This document shows, piece by piece, positions 50,119 through 59,424 of a DNA stretch of 64,000 nucleotides (positions are counted from its first letter, which is position 1; every line of letters starts with the position of its first letter). The stretch comes from Dehalobacter sp. CP. Lineage in GTDB: Bacteria > Bacillota_B > Desulfitobacteriia > Desulfitobacteriales > Syntrophobotulaceae. A program made the position numbers and the translations under genes. The notes under the pieces were generated by a model. It saw only the letters and a list, made by a program, of their open reading frames with translations, had not been told where the DNA came from and made no database searches. The stretch is taken from positions 1 to 64,000 of the forward strand of contig VMEE01000091.1 of NCBI GenBank assembly GCA_009910795.1, in the 5' to 3' direction.

Positions 50119-50254
50119 ACTTGCCCGGGTTAGTCTCCGTAATGGATGGCGCAACAGCCGAGAAGCGGTGTTGTGGCCCTCAGACTTGCCCTAGCATAAT
50201 GGTTTTTTATTTTAGTGAGATTGTATCAGGTATGAGGAGAGGAAATCACTCTGA
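50119..50254 (+). promoter_or_regulatory. Structured 5' leader, candidate cis-regulatory RNA
   Basis: A possible three-way junction can be read: an outer helix (GGGTTAGTCT, 50127-50136, with AGACTTGCCC, 50182-50191), a short hairpin (TCCGTAATGGA, 50136-50146) and a long hairpin (50148-50178). The sequence ACTTGCCC occurs twice (50119-50126 and 50184-50191), so two competing pairings are possible. No known riboswitch family was recognised with confidence. Confidence 0.4.
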
Positions 50255-51445
50255 ATGAAAAAAAGGCTGAAAGCACTTCAAGTACTTCTGTGTATTATGA
50301 TAATTATATTGAGCTTAACGGCTTTAACAGCTTGTTCCAAGGGACCCTCTCCGGGGAAACCCGGCGGAGACGCCCCCGCGGTAATCTCTGTCTGGTATTC
50401 GCTGGACGGCAAAGAAGAACAGGCTTTACTTGCGCAGTTTACCAGAATCAATAAGGAATATCCCGAAGTATCAGTTAAAGGTGAAAAAATTGCTGAGGCA
50501 GATATTGTCCAGCAGGTCTGGAACTACCAAGCCGGAGCAGAAGGACCGGAAATTGTGATTGCTAGAAGGCAGATACTCGATGCGCTCTATAAAAAAGGAG
50601 CGGTCTCACCTGTTCTGGCGGATATCGACCCAGCCTATCCGGCGGCGAGAGCGGTTTTTACGTATAATAAACAAGCATTTGCAGCACCCTGGCTTACGGA
50701 TGTACCACTGCTCTACTACCGCAAAGATAAAGTGCCGGTGCCCGCGGCAAGTCTGGCGGAAATCTGGGAGAAACATTCCGTCATCGCAGTTCCGGATCTA
50801 AATGCGTCCCTGCTCAGTCCGTGGTGGAGGGCCGAGGGAGGAACGTTAAGCGCCAACGGTATTCCAGCCCTGAATTCGCAGAAGAATCTGGCTTTTATCA
50901 ACAATTTTGCAGTGCTTCGTCAGCAAAACCAAGTGCTTTTGGACAGCGCGGCCTTAGCCCAGTTTGCCGGGGGTGAGACCGGTTACCTGCTGACCTGGGC
51001 CAGTGACAGTACCAAACTGACGAACATAGGCGGAAACTGGGACTGTCTGTCCTTCTATTCTTTACTGGGAGCCAAGGGACAGGTTTTGCTGGATCATACG
51101 ATCGGAATCGCTAATTCATCCATAAAGACCATTCCTGCCATGGAAAGCGCCATTCGGCTGGTTGAAGAAGAACTGCTGAAGCCGGCAGCGGAAGAGGCGA
51201 TGTTTCAAGCCGGCGGCAGGCTGCCTGTTAACAGTGCGTATTACGAATCGGCGGCGAAGCGTTTTCAGTCAGAGGTTGCTTTGTCTTTGCAGTCTGCCTG
51301 GTATTTGGAGGGTTCAGTGAACGACTGGACGTATTTGGACCTCCTAAATTCCAGCTGGCAGAATATTGCAGGAGGGGCCAACATGGAAAGTGAACTCGCT
51401 CGTATTCAGCAGGATGCGTCGGATATTGGCAAGCAAACGAAATAA
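50255..51445 (+). CDS. Extracellular solute-binding lipoprotein
   Basis: A 396-residue type-1 solute-binding protein. The N-terminal signal segment (residues 1-25) ends in a lipobox LTAC, so it is predicted to be lipid-anchored outside the membrane. The body (ISVWYSLDGKEEQALLAQFTRINKEYP ... APWLTDVPLLYYRKDKV) resembles sugar/oligosaccharide-binding proteins. No ABC permease genes are nearby. Instead it is 35 bp before rapZ, in the same orientation and under a promoter with a long leader, so it may sense a sugar rather than feed a dedicated importer (inference). GAGGAGAGGAAATC precedes the ATG. Confidence 0.85.
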   Translation: MKKRLKALQVLLCIMIIILSLTALTACSKGPSPGKPGGDAPAVISVWYSLDGKEEQALLAQFTRINKEYPEVSVKGEKIAEADIVQQVWNYQAGAEGPEIVIARRQILDALYKKGAVSPVLADIDPAYPAARAVFTYNKQAFAAPWLTDVPLLYYRKDKVPVPAASLAEIWEKHSVIAVPDLNASLLSPWWRAEGGTLSANGIPALNSQKNLAFINNFAVLRQQNQVLLDSAALAQFAGGETGYLLTWASDSTKLTNIGGNWDCLSFYSLLGAKGQVLLDHTIGIANSSIKTIPAMESAIRLVEEELLKPAAEEAMFQAGGRLPVNSAYYESAAKRFQSEVALSLQSAWYLEGSVNDWTYLDLLNSSWQNIAGGANMESELARIQQDASDIGKQTK

Positions 51446-51480
51446 TCAGGAAAGGAACAATTCAGGTGGGGGAAAAGGCT

Positions 51481-52350
51481 ATGAAAAGAGAAGCATTGAA
51501 ACTGGTGATTATTACCGGTTTGTCCGGGGCTGGGAAAACGCAAGCCCTGCAAAGTATGGAAGACCTTGGATTTTTTTGCGTTGACAATCTTCCGCCGAGC
51601 CTTATTGAAAAGTTCGTTGACTTGTGTGCCCAATCCCAAGGAAAAATAGACAAAGCTGCCATTGTCTGTGACTTACGCGGCGGAGATTTCTTTTCTTCTT
51701 TAAACCAGGCGCTCGAGGATCTGCAGGAGGCGGGATATCAATATGAAATTTTATTCCTGGAGGCTTCGGACGATGTTCTGGTCAACCGTTATAAAGAATC
51801 AAGAAGAAGGCATCCCGTATCTCCGAAGGGAAATGTGCTGGAAGGCATTCACAAAGAGCGGCAATATCTTGCCGATTTACGCGGGAATGCAAGCAAGATC
51901 ATTGACAGTTCAGACCTGACAACCGTACAGATGAAGGAAAAAATCAGGAATCTGTTTGGAAAGGAATACGATCCGGCCAGGATGTCTGTATCGGTTGTTT
52001 CTTTTGGGTTTAAATTTGGGATACCGCTGGATGCCGATACAATCATCGATGTCCGTTTTTTGCCTAATCCGTATTATTTAAAGGAACTCAAACCCCTGAA
52101 CGGCAAAGATAAAGCGGTGAGGGATTATGTTTTGCTGAATCCTACCACGGCTGATTTTATCGGCAGGTTTTTTCATATGCTGGAATTTATTTTGCCGTTA
52201 TATCTCAAGGAAGGTAAAAGTCACCTGGTCATTGGCATAGGATGTACAGGGGGGCAGCACCGTTCTGTCGCAATTGCTGAGAAAACAGCGGAGTTCCTGC
52301 AGATGAACAATTATTCCTGTGTTATAAACCACAGAGATATCAAAGGATAG
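51481..52350 (+). CDS. rapZ: RNase adapter / nucleotide-binding protein RapZ
   Basis: A roughly 289-residue member of the RapZ (YvcJ) family. Walker A GLSGAGKTQAL near residues 13-23, GFFCVDNLPPSLI, and the C-terminal GCTGGQHRSVAIAE are family marks. In Enterobacteria RapZ controls GlmS through small RNAs; in Firmicutes the role is less clear but linked to envelope sugar metabolism and competence. Start taken at ATG 51481 after GGGGGAAAAGG; GTG 51466 is an in-frame alternative with AAAGGA upstream. It lies 16 bp before yvcK, and with whiA this is the classic order. Confidence 0.95.
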   Translation: MKREALKLVIITGLSGAGKTQALQSMEDLGFFCVDNLPPSLIEKFVDLCAQSQGKIDKAAIVCDLRGGDFFSSLNQALEDLQEAGYQYEILFLEASDDVLVNRYKESRRRHPVSPKGNVLEGIHKERQYLADLRGNASKIIDSSDLTTVQMKEKIRNLFGKEYDPARMSVSVVSFGFKFGIPLDADTIIDVRFLPNPYYLKELKPLNGKDKAVRDYVLLNPTTADFIGRFFHMLEFILPLYLKEGKSHLVIGIGCTGGQHRSVAIAEKTAEFLQMNNYSCVINHRDIKG

Positions 52351-52365
52351 GAATGGTCTGACGAG

Positions 52366-53730
52366 ATGGAACTTCCGAAAAAATATTTGGAAATGTGCAA
52401 ATGGTTCTATCCAAATTTAGGTGTAAAAAGATATTTTCTGTTGGCAATCCTCGGTTTATTTCTTGTCGCCGGCGGACTTTCGGTCATCAGCTCCGGGGAA
52501 ACTCTCGGATTTATTGAAGTGCAGTTTCGGGAGATCATCTATCAGCTGGCCGGCAAAGATACCGTAATGGTGGGTCCGGCGGGGGTCGTTACCTGCCTGG
52601 CAGGGATGGCTATCGTTTTTATTGCGTTTAAAAAAATGATCAGCTCTATCATTTCTGTGCTGCTTCCGGAAAATGAAGAAAGAATTCTCGATGTGATCTA
52701 TTCCCGCCGTCAATTGAAGCGAGGACCTAAAATTGTTGTTATCGGCGGAGGTACCGGGCTGTCGGCGTTGCTGAAAGGGCTAAAAGAATATACCAGCAAT
52801 CTGACGGCTATCGTTACCGTTGGGGATGATGGCGGAAGCTCGGGGCGTCTGCGTCGAGAGCTTGGAATTCTGCCGCCCGGGGATATCCGTAACTGTCTGG
52901 TTGCTCTGGCCGAAAAAGAAGATATCATGGAAGAACTTTTTTCCTATCGCTTTGATACCGGGACGCTGGCCGGACACAGCCTCGGGAATTTGTTTCTTGC
53001 AGGTCTGGCCGGAAGATTCGGCGATTTTCAGAAAGGCATCGAGCAAATTGGCAAAGTATTCGCCTTGCGCGGGGAAGTATATCCGTCAACGCTTTCTCAA
53101 ATCACCCTGAATGCTTATTTTGAAGACGGTAGATTCATTAACGGCGAGACAGCCATCCGGACGACGCCTGGAAAGATCAAAGTTCTCAATATTATGCCCC
53201 AGGACTGTCAGCCCTTGCCCGGAGCTTTAGCGGCGATTGAAGATGCCGACCTGATTGTTCTTGGACCGGGGAGTCTTTATACCAGTATCATTCCAAATCT
53301 ATTGGTGAAAGGACTTCGGGACAAGATTGCTTCGGCCAAGGCTCCGTGCATTTATGTCTGCAACATTATGACGGAACCTGGAGAGACTGACCATTATGCG
53401 GTCACCGACCATTTAAAGGTGATTATCGAGCATGCTGGGAAGGATCTGGTTGATGCGGTGCTGGCTGCCAGGGAAAATATATCTCAGCAAGTCAGGGAAC
53501 GCTATCAGGCAGAAGGAGCTGAGGTTGTGGACGGTGATGCCGCTGAGGCCGAAAAACTGGGTGTTCGTTACTTTGAAGGCAGTTTTTACACCGGAGGGGA
53601 AGTTGTCCGGCATAATCCGGATAAGCTGGCTAAAGAAATTCTGCGTCTGTTATTCCGTCTGAAGCCCGTGAATGAGAGAGTCGCCATGGTTGATTCGTAT
53701 CTGCTGAATCGAAAAATTAAGTCGATATAA
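52366..53730 (+). CDS. yvcK: YvcK-family protein with membrane extension
   Basis: A 454-residue protein; the core YvcK/CofD-like domain begins about residue 122 (KIVVIGGGTGLSALLKGLKEY, GDDGGSSGRLRRELGILPPGDIRNCL). YvcK binds UDP-GlcNAc and is required on gluconeogenic carbon sources, linked to MreB and PBP1 positioning (family knowledge). The extra N-terminal 120 residues carry two membrane helices (about 23-42 and 66-88), absent in Bacillus YvcK (about 317 residues), which would tether it to the membrane. Starts 16 bp after rapZ. Confidence 0.93.
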   Translation: MELPKKYLEMCKWFYPNLGVKRYFLLAILGLFLVAGGLSVISSGETLGFIEVQFREIIYQLAGKDTVMVGPAGVVTCLAGMAIVFIAFKKMISSIISVLLPENEERILDVIYSRRQLKRGPKIVVIGGGTGLSALLKGLKEYTSNLTAIVTVGDDGGSSGRLRRELGILPPGDIRNCLVALAEKEDIMEELFSYRFDTGTLAGHSLGNLFLAGLAGRFGDFQKGIEQIGKVFALRGEVYPSTLSQITLNAYFEDGRFINGETAIRTTPGKIKVLNIMPQDCQPLPGALAAIEDADLIVLGPGSLYTSIIPNLLVKGLRDKIASAKAPCIYVCNIMTEPGETDHYAVTDHLKVIIEHAGKDLVDAVLAARENISQQVRERYQAEGAEVVDGDAAEAEKLGVRYFEGSFYTGGEVVRHNPDKLAKEILRLLFRLKPVNERVAMVDSYLLNRKIKSI

Positions 53731-53786
53731 ATATAAGCCGCTGTTGACGAAAAAGGATATTATTTTGAAGGGCCGGAGTTGATGGT

Positions 53787-54752
53787 ATGTCGTTTAGTGC
53801 CATAACCAAAGAGGAACTAGCCAGACTGGAGCTGCAGAAGGATTGTTGTGAGCTGGCTGAGCTGGCTTCGCTTATCCGCATGGATGGAACACTGCAGATC
53901 AGCGCGAATCAGAAATATTCCCTGAACGTGATCACTGAAAGCGCTCCTGTAGCGCGAAAGATATATAACCTGGCCAAAGAATCGCTGCATCTGCCAGCCG
54001 ATATCGTGGTCAGGCGGAAATTAAGGCTGAAGAAAAACAATTCTTACCTGGTGAAGATTTATCCCAGAGAGATGAGTTATCTGCAAAGACTCGGGTTGTT
54101 TAATGAAGAGGGAGAAATCCAGGCCGGAATTGATAAGAAACTTATTGCCAAAAAATGTGACCAGAAGGCTTACCTCCGCGGGGCATTTCTGGCCGGAGGC
54201 TCGATCAGCAACCCCGAGGGGAATTATCATATGGAAATTATCACGAATGATCCGGTTCTGGCAGGAGACCTGAGCGAACTTTTGAACAAATTCGATCTAA
54301 AGGCAAAGGTCAGTACCCGTAAGAATTTTCATGTGGTTTATTTAAAGGAGAGCGAACATATCGTCGAGTTTCTGGCGCTGATTGGTGCCCACCAGGCGTT
54401 ATTTGAGTTTGAAAATATCCGGATCATCAAAGAAATGCGCAACCAGGTTAACCGGATCGTTAATTGTGAGACTGCCAATCTGAATAAGACGGTGGACGCC
54501 GCAGTACGTCAGTTAGAAAACATTCGGCTGATTGAAAGGACCATCGGACTCAAAGCCCTGCCGGAAAATCTGCAGGAGATTGCTTGCCTGCGTCTGGAAT
54601 TCCCAGATTATACCTTGAAAGAACTGGGTGAAATTCTGACCCCGAAAGTCGGTAAATCAGGCGTCAATCACAGACTGCGTAAGATTGAAGAGATTGCCGA
54701 AAAGATCCAGACAGATAAGAACAAACCACAGCCGGGCAAAGGAAAGAGTTAA
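53787..54752 (+). CDS. whiA: Sporulation regulator WhiA
   Basis: A 321-residue DNA-binding protein with an N-terminal LAGLIDADG-like domain (LRGAFLAGGSISNPEGNYHMEI) and a C-terminal helix-turn-helix (LKELGEILTPKVGKSGVNHRLRKIEEIA). WhiA controls division and chromosome segregation in Firmicutes and sporulation in actinomycetes. The catalytic residues of homing endonucleases appear absent, as in other WhiA. Third gene of the rapZ-yvcK-whiA trio. The next gene begins 5 bp later. Confidence 0.95.
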   Translation: MSFSAITKEELARLELQKDCCELAELASLIRMDGTLQISANQKYSLNVITESAPVARKIYNLAKESLHLPADIVVRRKLRLKKNNSYLVKIYPREMSYLQRLGLFNEEGEIQAGIDKKLIAKKCDQKAYLRGAFLAGGSISNPEGNYHMEIITNDPVLAGDLSELLNKFDLKAKVSTRKNFHVVYLKESEHIVEFLALIGAHQALFEFENIRIIKEMRNQVNRIVNCETANLNKTVDAAVRQLENIRLIERTIGLKALPENLQEIACLRLEFPDYTLKELGEILTPKVGKSGVNHRLRKIEEIAEKIQTDKNKPQPGKGKS

Positions 54753-54757
54753 AGCAA

Positions 54758-56350
54758 ATGTTTTCGATCACGATGGTAATGCAATTTCTAGGCGGACTGG
54801 GACTGTTCCTGTACGGGGTTAATGTTACTTCGGAAGGGCTGCAGAAAATTGCCGCGAAAAAGTTGAAAAACATCCTGGCCTCTTTAACTAGAAAGCCTTG
54901 GGCGGCTACCCTATTCGGAATTGTGATGACAGTCGCGCTGCAAAGCAGTACCGCGACAACGGTCATGATCGTCGAATTTGTCAATTCAGGCCTAATGACG
55001 CTGACCCAGGCGCTCGGTGTTGTTCTGGGGTCAGCGGTCGGAACCTCGATCGTCATTCAATTAATCTCTTTCCCAATCCTGGATTTTGCGCTTTTGCTGC
55101 TTTTCATCGGATTTATCATGTTTTTTCTTGTCAGAACCACGCTGGCCAAAAGCATCGGACAAGCGCTGATCGGTTTTGGTTGTATTTTTGTCGGCATGTC
55201 TTTGTTTTCTGGAGCATTTTCACCGTTGAAAAGCTCGCCTGATGTCGATGCGTTCCTCTCCCAGTTCGGGACAAACCCGATTCTCGGTATAGCCATAAGT
55301 ATGGTTGTGACAGCATTGCTGCAGAGCAGTGCTGCGTTTCTGGCAATTCTGATTTCTCTCTCCACACACGGACTGCTGTCTGTGGAGTCGGTCATCCCGC
55401 TGGTCATGGGGGCTCACATCGGGGGGACGCTGACGACTTTGTTTTCCTCTCTCAGCGCTGAACGGGCCGATGCGGTCAGGGTAGCCGCAGCCAACACGCT
55501 TTATCGTCTTGCTGCAGCGGTAATCTTACTGCCGTTTTTTTCGTACTTTACCCGGTTTATCGAATGGAGTGCTGCGGACCTGCCCCGGCAGGTAGCGAAT
55601 ACGCATCTTTTTTCGGCAGTCTTAATGGTGATTTTATTTCTGCCTTTAAACAAAATCTTAAGCAAATGGCTGATTAAGCTGATCCCGCAGCGAAGGGACG
55701 AAGGCAAAAAACCAAGGCTTATTTATATTACCAAGGCAGCTCCTGAACTGCCGGCTGTTGCTTTGACGCAGGCAAGACAGGAAATCCGCTGGGTGGCGAA
55801 TAAGATCCTTGAGAATATGGTTCAAATACTGCCGCGTATTATCTTTTACGGGGATACAAAAATACTTCAGGAGCTGGAACGGACGGAGCGGGAAGTAGAC
55901 TGGCACTATCAGGAACTGTCGAAATTCTTTACGGAATTATTCCGCCGGAATATGACTCGGGAACAAATTGTCGAGAGCCACAGCTACCAGTTAATAATTA
56001 AGGAACTTGAATATATTGCCGACAGCCTGATTGTGATGGCCAGGCTGGGGGCCAGGATTCATGCTGCCCAGATAATGGTTGAAGAGACTGATCAGGAAAA
56101 GGCCGGAGAATTATACATCGCTGTATCTAGCAATTTTTTAACCCTGCTGCGCTATTTGGAAAGAGGGGATCAGACTCTTGCTTTGCTGATCATCGAAGCC
56201 CATCAGGATATTATCGAAATCTATAATCAAGTTCAGAACAGCCTGACTTGCCGGGTCTCCAAAGATGATCAAGGTATGCAGGAATTGAACAGCTGGCTGT
56301 ATAAAATTGGGGAGCATATTGTCCGGATCACCAAGATATTACAGGATTAG
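54758..56350 (+). CDS. Na/Pi cotransporter family protein
   Basis: A 530-residue membrane protein. Two inverted repeats each carry the QSS motif (LQSSTATT near residue 70 and LLQSSAAFLA near residue 190), giving eight or so helices, followed by a cytosolic PhoU-like helical domain (about residues 340-530). The group imports phosphate with sodium (NptA/YjbB-like); it could be an exporter. It starts 5 bp after whiA without its own promoter, so it belongs to the same transcript. Length is typical of the fused form. Confidence 0.9.
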   Translation: MFSITMVMQFLGGLGLFLYGVNVTSEGLQKIAAKKLKNILASLTRKPWAATLFGIVMTVALQSSTATTVMIVEFVNSGLMTLTQALGVVLGSAVGTSIVIQLISFPILDFALLLLFIGFIMFFLVRTTLAKSIGQALIGFGCIFVGMSLFSGAFSPLKSSPDVDAFLSQFGTNPILGIAISMVVTALLQSSAAFLAILISLSTHGLLSVESVIPLVMGAHIGGTLTTLFSSLSAERADAVRVAAANTLYRLAAAVILLPFFSYFTRFIEWSAADLPRQVANTHLFSAVLMVILFLPLNKILSKWLIKLIPQRRDEGKKPRLIYITKAAPELPAVALTQARQEIRWVANKILENMVQILPRIIFYGDTKILQELERTEREVDWHYQELSKFFTELFRRNMTREQIVESHSYQLIIKELEYIADSLIVMARLGARIHAAQIMVEETDQEKAGELYIAVSSNFLTLLRYLERGDQTLALLIIEAHQDIIEIYNQVQNSLTCRVSKDDQGMQELNSWLYKIGEHIVRITKILQD

Positions 56351-56404
56351 ATGTAAATTAATTTCATAAATCATGAGAAAACACTGTCGAAAATCTTTGG
56401 TTTG

Positions 56405-56413
56405 TGCTATATT
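56405..56413 (+). promoter_or_regulatory. Extended -10 promoter of trkAH
   Basis: TGCTATATT at 56405-56413, extended -10, with a weak TGTCGA -35 17 bp upstream. It lies 38 bp before the trkA start. Confidence 0.45.
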
Positions 56414-56451
56414 GTAGCTCTGAAACAATAATAGGAACCGGAGGGGTTAAC

Positions 56452-57783
56452 GTGCGGGTAGTCATTGTGGGAGCTGGAAAGGTTGGTTTCAGTCTGGCGC
56501 AGTACCTCGTTGATGAAGACCATGATGTCATTGTTATTGAGGAGGATGAAATACGCCGGAATATTATCCAGAACAGCCTTGACGTCATGACTATTCAAGG
56601 GAATGGAGCGAGCCCCAGGGTCTTGATGAACGCGGATGTCCGGTCAGCAGACTTGATGATTGCTGTCACCGACAGTGATGAAGTGAACATGGTGGCGTGT
56701 ATGGCAGCGAAACAGGCTGGAATACATCAAACAATCGCCCGAATCCGCAATAGCGAATATATTGGTAAAGAGGAAGCCGAATTCCATTGTTCTTTGGGAA
56801 TCGATCTGACGATTAACCCTGAGCATGTTACCGCGGTTGAAATAAGCAGGATCTTATTTATTCCGGCGGCACTGGAGGTCGAGGACTTTGCCGAGGGTAA
56901 GGTCAGGTTGTTGGAAGTAAGGATCCGGCCAGAATCACCGCATACAAATATTCCGATTTCCGAACTGGATCTTCCGAAGGATATTTTAATTGTTGGTATC
57001 CTGCGTAAAAACAGGATGATCATACCAAACGGCGCGGAGATGCTGAAGCCAAGCGATAATGTTTTTCTTGTCGGCGATCCGCAAGCTTTAAATGAGATCC
57101 AGGATGAGTTTGCCGAAAAGATGGTCCCGGTTAAGAGAGTCATGATCATCGGAGCTGGCCGAATTGGCCGCAATCTGGCCATTCTGCTCGAAAAGGCAGG
57201 TATGATCGTCAAGGTGATCGACAAGAATCCGGAACGGTGTCAGGCTTTGGCCAAAAACCTCAAAAAGGGAACTGTTTACTGCGGAGAAGGAACCGATATT
57301 GATCTGCTGATGGAAGAAGGGGTCGGCGATGCCGATGCCGTGGTCTGCCTGACAGATGACGATAAGCTGAATCTGCTTCTGGCCCTGATGGCCAAAGATC
57401 TGGGTGCCCAGAAAACAATTTGCCGGGTAGGAAGAACGGAGTATATTCCCCTGATGGAAAAGGTAGGCGTGGATTCTGTCTTATCGCCAAGATTGATCAC
57501 GGCCGGTTTTATTCTGGGCCAGGTTCGCAGGGGTAAATTTATTTCCGTGGCTCTGCTGGAAGGGGCCAAAGCGCAGGCAATGGAAATCGGCATATCTCCG
57601 ACGTCCAAAGTTGCCGGCAAGAAGCTGAAGGAAGTCAGGTTTCCCCACAATTGTCTGGTTGGAGCAGTCCTGCATCAAGGCCGGGTCTACGTGCCAAACG
57701 GTGAATCCGTTCTGATGCCCGGTGACCAGGCGATAATCTTTGCACTGCCTGATACGATCATTAAGGTCAATAAATTCTTTTAA
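56452..57783 (+). CDS. trkA: Trk potassium regulator TrkA
   Basis: A 443-residue cytosolic protein with two RCK units, each with an NAD-binding GxGxxG (VGAGKVG at residues 6-12 and IGAGRIG in the second half). It gates the TrkH potassium channel encoded 15 bp downstream in response to nucleotides. An ORF start further upstream (56404) is not used; GTG 56452 follows CGGAGGGG and yields MRVVIVGAGKVGFSLA. The C-terminal TrkA-C domains are intact. Confidence 0.95.
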   Translation: MRVVIVGAGKVGFSLAQYLVDEDHDVIVIEEDEIRRNIIQNSLDVMTIQGNGASPRVLMNADVRSADLMIAVTDSDEVNMVACMAAKQAGIHQTIARIRNSEYIGKEEAEFHCSLGIDLTINPEHVTAVEISRILFIPAALEVEDFAEGKVRLLEVRIRPESPHTNIPISELDLPKDILIVGILRKNRMIIPNGAEMLKPSDNVFLVGDPQALNEIQDEFAEKMVPVKRVMIIGAGRIGRNLAILLEKAGMIVKVIDKNPERCQALAKNLKKGTVYCGEGTDIDLLMEEGVGDADAVVCLTDDDKLNLLLALMAKDLGAQKTICRVGRTEYIPLMEKVGVDSVLSPRLITAGFILGQVRRGKFISVALLEGAKAQAMEIGISPTSKVAGKKLKEVRFPHNCLVGAVLHQGRVYVPNGESVLMPGDQAIIFALPDTIIKVNKFF

Positions 57784-57798
57784 CGGAGAATCAGGATC

Positions 57799-59253
57799 AT
57801 GAATTTTACGCTACTGGAAAATATCTTGGGAAGGCTCTTGATTGCCTACAGTTTCGCCATGGTTGTTCCGATTGCTGTTGCACTGTTCTTTCAGGAGAAG
57901 GTCGGCTGGGCTTTTCTAATTTCTTTTTGCATTACCGTCATTGTCGGAACAGTTATGCGCCTGCACGGAAAAGTTGAAGGCAAAATCGGCGTGCGGGAAG
58001 GCTTTGCAGTTGTCGGGGGAGCCTGGATTTTTGCGTCGCTGTTTGGGGCGCTGCCTTTTATTATTTCCGGCGTTGTTCCGACCTATATTGATGCGTTATT
58101 CGAAGTGGTTTCCGGTCTGACAACGACGGGATCAAGCGTATTGAGTAATCTGGAGGTTCTGCCCAGGAGCATTCTTTTCTGGCGCAGCCTGACCCACTGG
58201 ATGGGCGGGATGGGGATCATCGTGATGTTTATTGTACTCCTCCCGAACCTTGGCATTGGGGCAGTCCACATCTTTAACTCCGAAGTCCCGGGACCGATTT
58301 CCGAGAAGATTGTTCCGAAAATCAAAGATACCGCACTGATTCTCTGGGGGATCTACGCAGGGCTTACAGTGGCGACGATTGTGCTGCTGTTGTTCGCGGG
58401 GATGTCCCTTTTTGATGCGGTGAACCATGCTTTCGCCACTGTGGCGACAGGCGGCTTCTCCACGCGCTCGGCAAGTATTGCTGCCTACAATTCTTTTCCT
58501 ATTGAGCTTGTTCTGACCATTTTTATGTTTATCGCAGGTTCAAACTTCAGTCTTTTCGTTCAGGTTTGGCGGAAACGTTCTTTGCGTCCGCTCAAAGATA
58601 TGGAATTAAAATATTATTTTTCAATAGTTATTGTGTCTACACTCATTATCACCGGTTCGCTTGTCATCCAGCAGGGCTGGGAATCACTTGCGGCTCTGAG
58701 ACATTCCGTCTTTCAAGTGGTGGCGCTGATGACGACTACCGGATTTTCATCTGCTGATTTTGACCAGTGGTCAGGGCTGGCGAAATTGATTTTATTTTTT
58801 TTAATGTTCATCGGGGCGAGTGCCGGATCCACTGCCGGCGGTTTAAAAGTGTCCAGAGTAATTTTATTGGTCAAAATGGGCCTGGCGCAGCTCAGACAAG
58901 CGATCCATCCGCGCCTGGTAGTCAATATTGTTGTTCAGGATAGAGTGATTGACACGACAGTGCTGAGTAATGTGGGGCGGTTTTTCTTCGTTTACTTCCT
59001 GACGTTTGCTATCGGGTCTATTCTTTTGGCCGGTACAGGTCTGGAGCCTTTTGATGCGATGTCGGCAGTTATTGCGAATCTCAGCAACGTTGGACCAGGA
59101 TTTGGCGTGGTCGGACCGATGTTTACCTATGCACCGATCGAACCTTTCGGGAAAATTGTTTTGACAGCGTGTATGCTGCTGGGCAGGCTGGAACTCTTTA
59201 CCCTGCTGGTCTTTCTGACGCCGGAGTTTTGGAAATCGAAAAAAAGCTGGTAA
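57799..59253 (+). CDS. trkH: Trk potassium uptake channel TrkH
   Basis: A 484-residue membrane protein with four P-loop-like repeats. Selectivity-filter Gly residues are seen in TTTGSSVLS, TVATGGFST, TTTGFSSAD and NLSNVGPGFG. The order TrkA then TrkH is a normal operon; the ATG follows CGGAGAATC. It imports K+ driven by membrane potential or ATP-linked gating. A terminator with a tetraloop follows. Confidence 0.95.
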   Translation: MNFTLLENILGRLLIAYSFAMVVPIAVALFFQEKVGWAFLISFCITVIVGTVMRLHGKVEGKIGVREGFAVVGGAWIFASLFGALPFIISGVVPTYIDALFEVVSGLTTTGSSVLSNLEVLPRSILFWRSLTHWMGGMGIIVMFIVLLPNLGIGAVHIFNSEVPGPISEKIVPKIKDTALILWGIYAGLTVATIVLLLFAGMSLFDAVNHAFATVATGGFSTRSASIAAYNSFPIELVLTIFMFIAGSNFSLFVQVWRKRSLRPLKDMELKYYFSIVIVSTLIITGSLVIQQGWESLAALRHSVFQVVALMTTTGFSSADFDQWSGLAKLILFFLMFIGASAGSTAGGLKVSRVILLVKMGLAQLRQAIHPRLVVNIVVQDRVIDTTVLSNVGRFFFVYFLTFAIGSILLAGTGLEPFDAMSAVIANLSNVGPGFGVVGPMFTYAPIEPFGKIVLTACMLLGRLELFTLLVFLTPEFWKSKKSW

Positions 59254-59273
59254 GCTGCTGGTAAGCTTATCTC

Positions 59274-59300
59274 AAAAAACTGGCTACGGCCAGTTTTTTT
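59274..59300 (+). terminator. Terminator after trkH
   Basis: 11-bp stem AAAAAACTGGC/GCCAGTTTTTT with a TACG loop, followed by T. A-rich on the 5' side, so it could work in both directions. Confidence 0.85.
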
Positions 59301-59412
59301 GATGGTGGCCTAATGCCGAACGAAGATTCTGTGAATATGAATTGCCTAATGAAAAAAACATGCGCAAACAAACAAAAACATGTTAAAATAAAACATAAAA
59401 ACAAACAAATAT

Positions 59413-59424
59413 GTTCATTTGAAC
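59413..59424. promoter_or_regulatory. Palindrome overlapping a pgk promoter -35
   Basis: GTTCATTTGAAC, two 5-bp arms with a 2-bp centre, overlapping TTGAAC, a possible -35 that is 18 bp upstream of GATATT at 59443-59448. Candidate repressor operator for the glycolytic operon; it does not fit the LexA consensus, which has the opposite arm orientation. Confidence 0.35.

Noticed and set aside
50119..50200. Known riboswitch (Moco, ZTP, c-di-GMP, cobalamin) in the SBP leader
   Set aside because: None of the hallmark conserved segments of these classes could be read with confidence; left as an unassigned structured leader.
59413..59424. Possible SOS box before pgk
   Set aside because: The arms are GTTC then GAAC, the reverse of the LexA arrangement, so it does not fit; kept only as an unknown palindrome.
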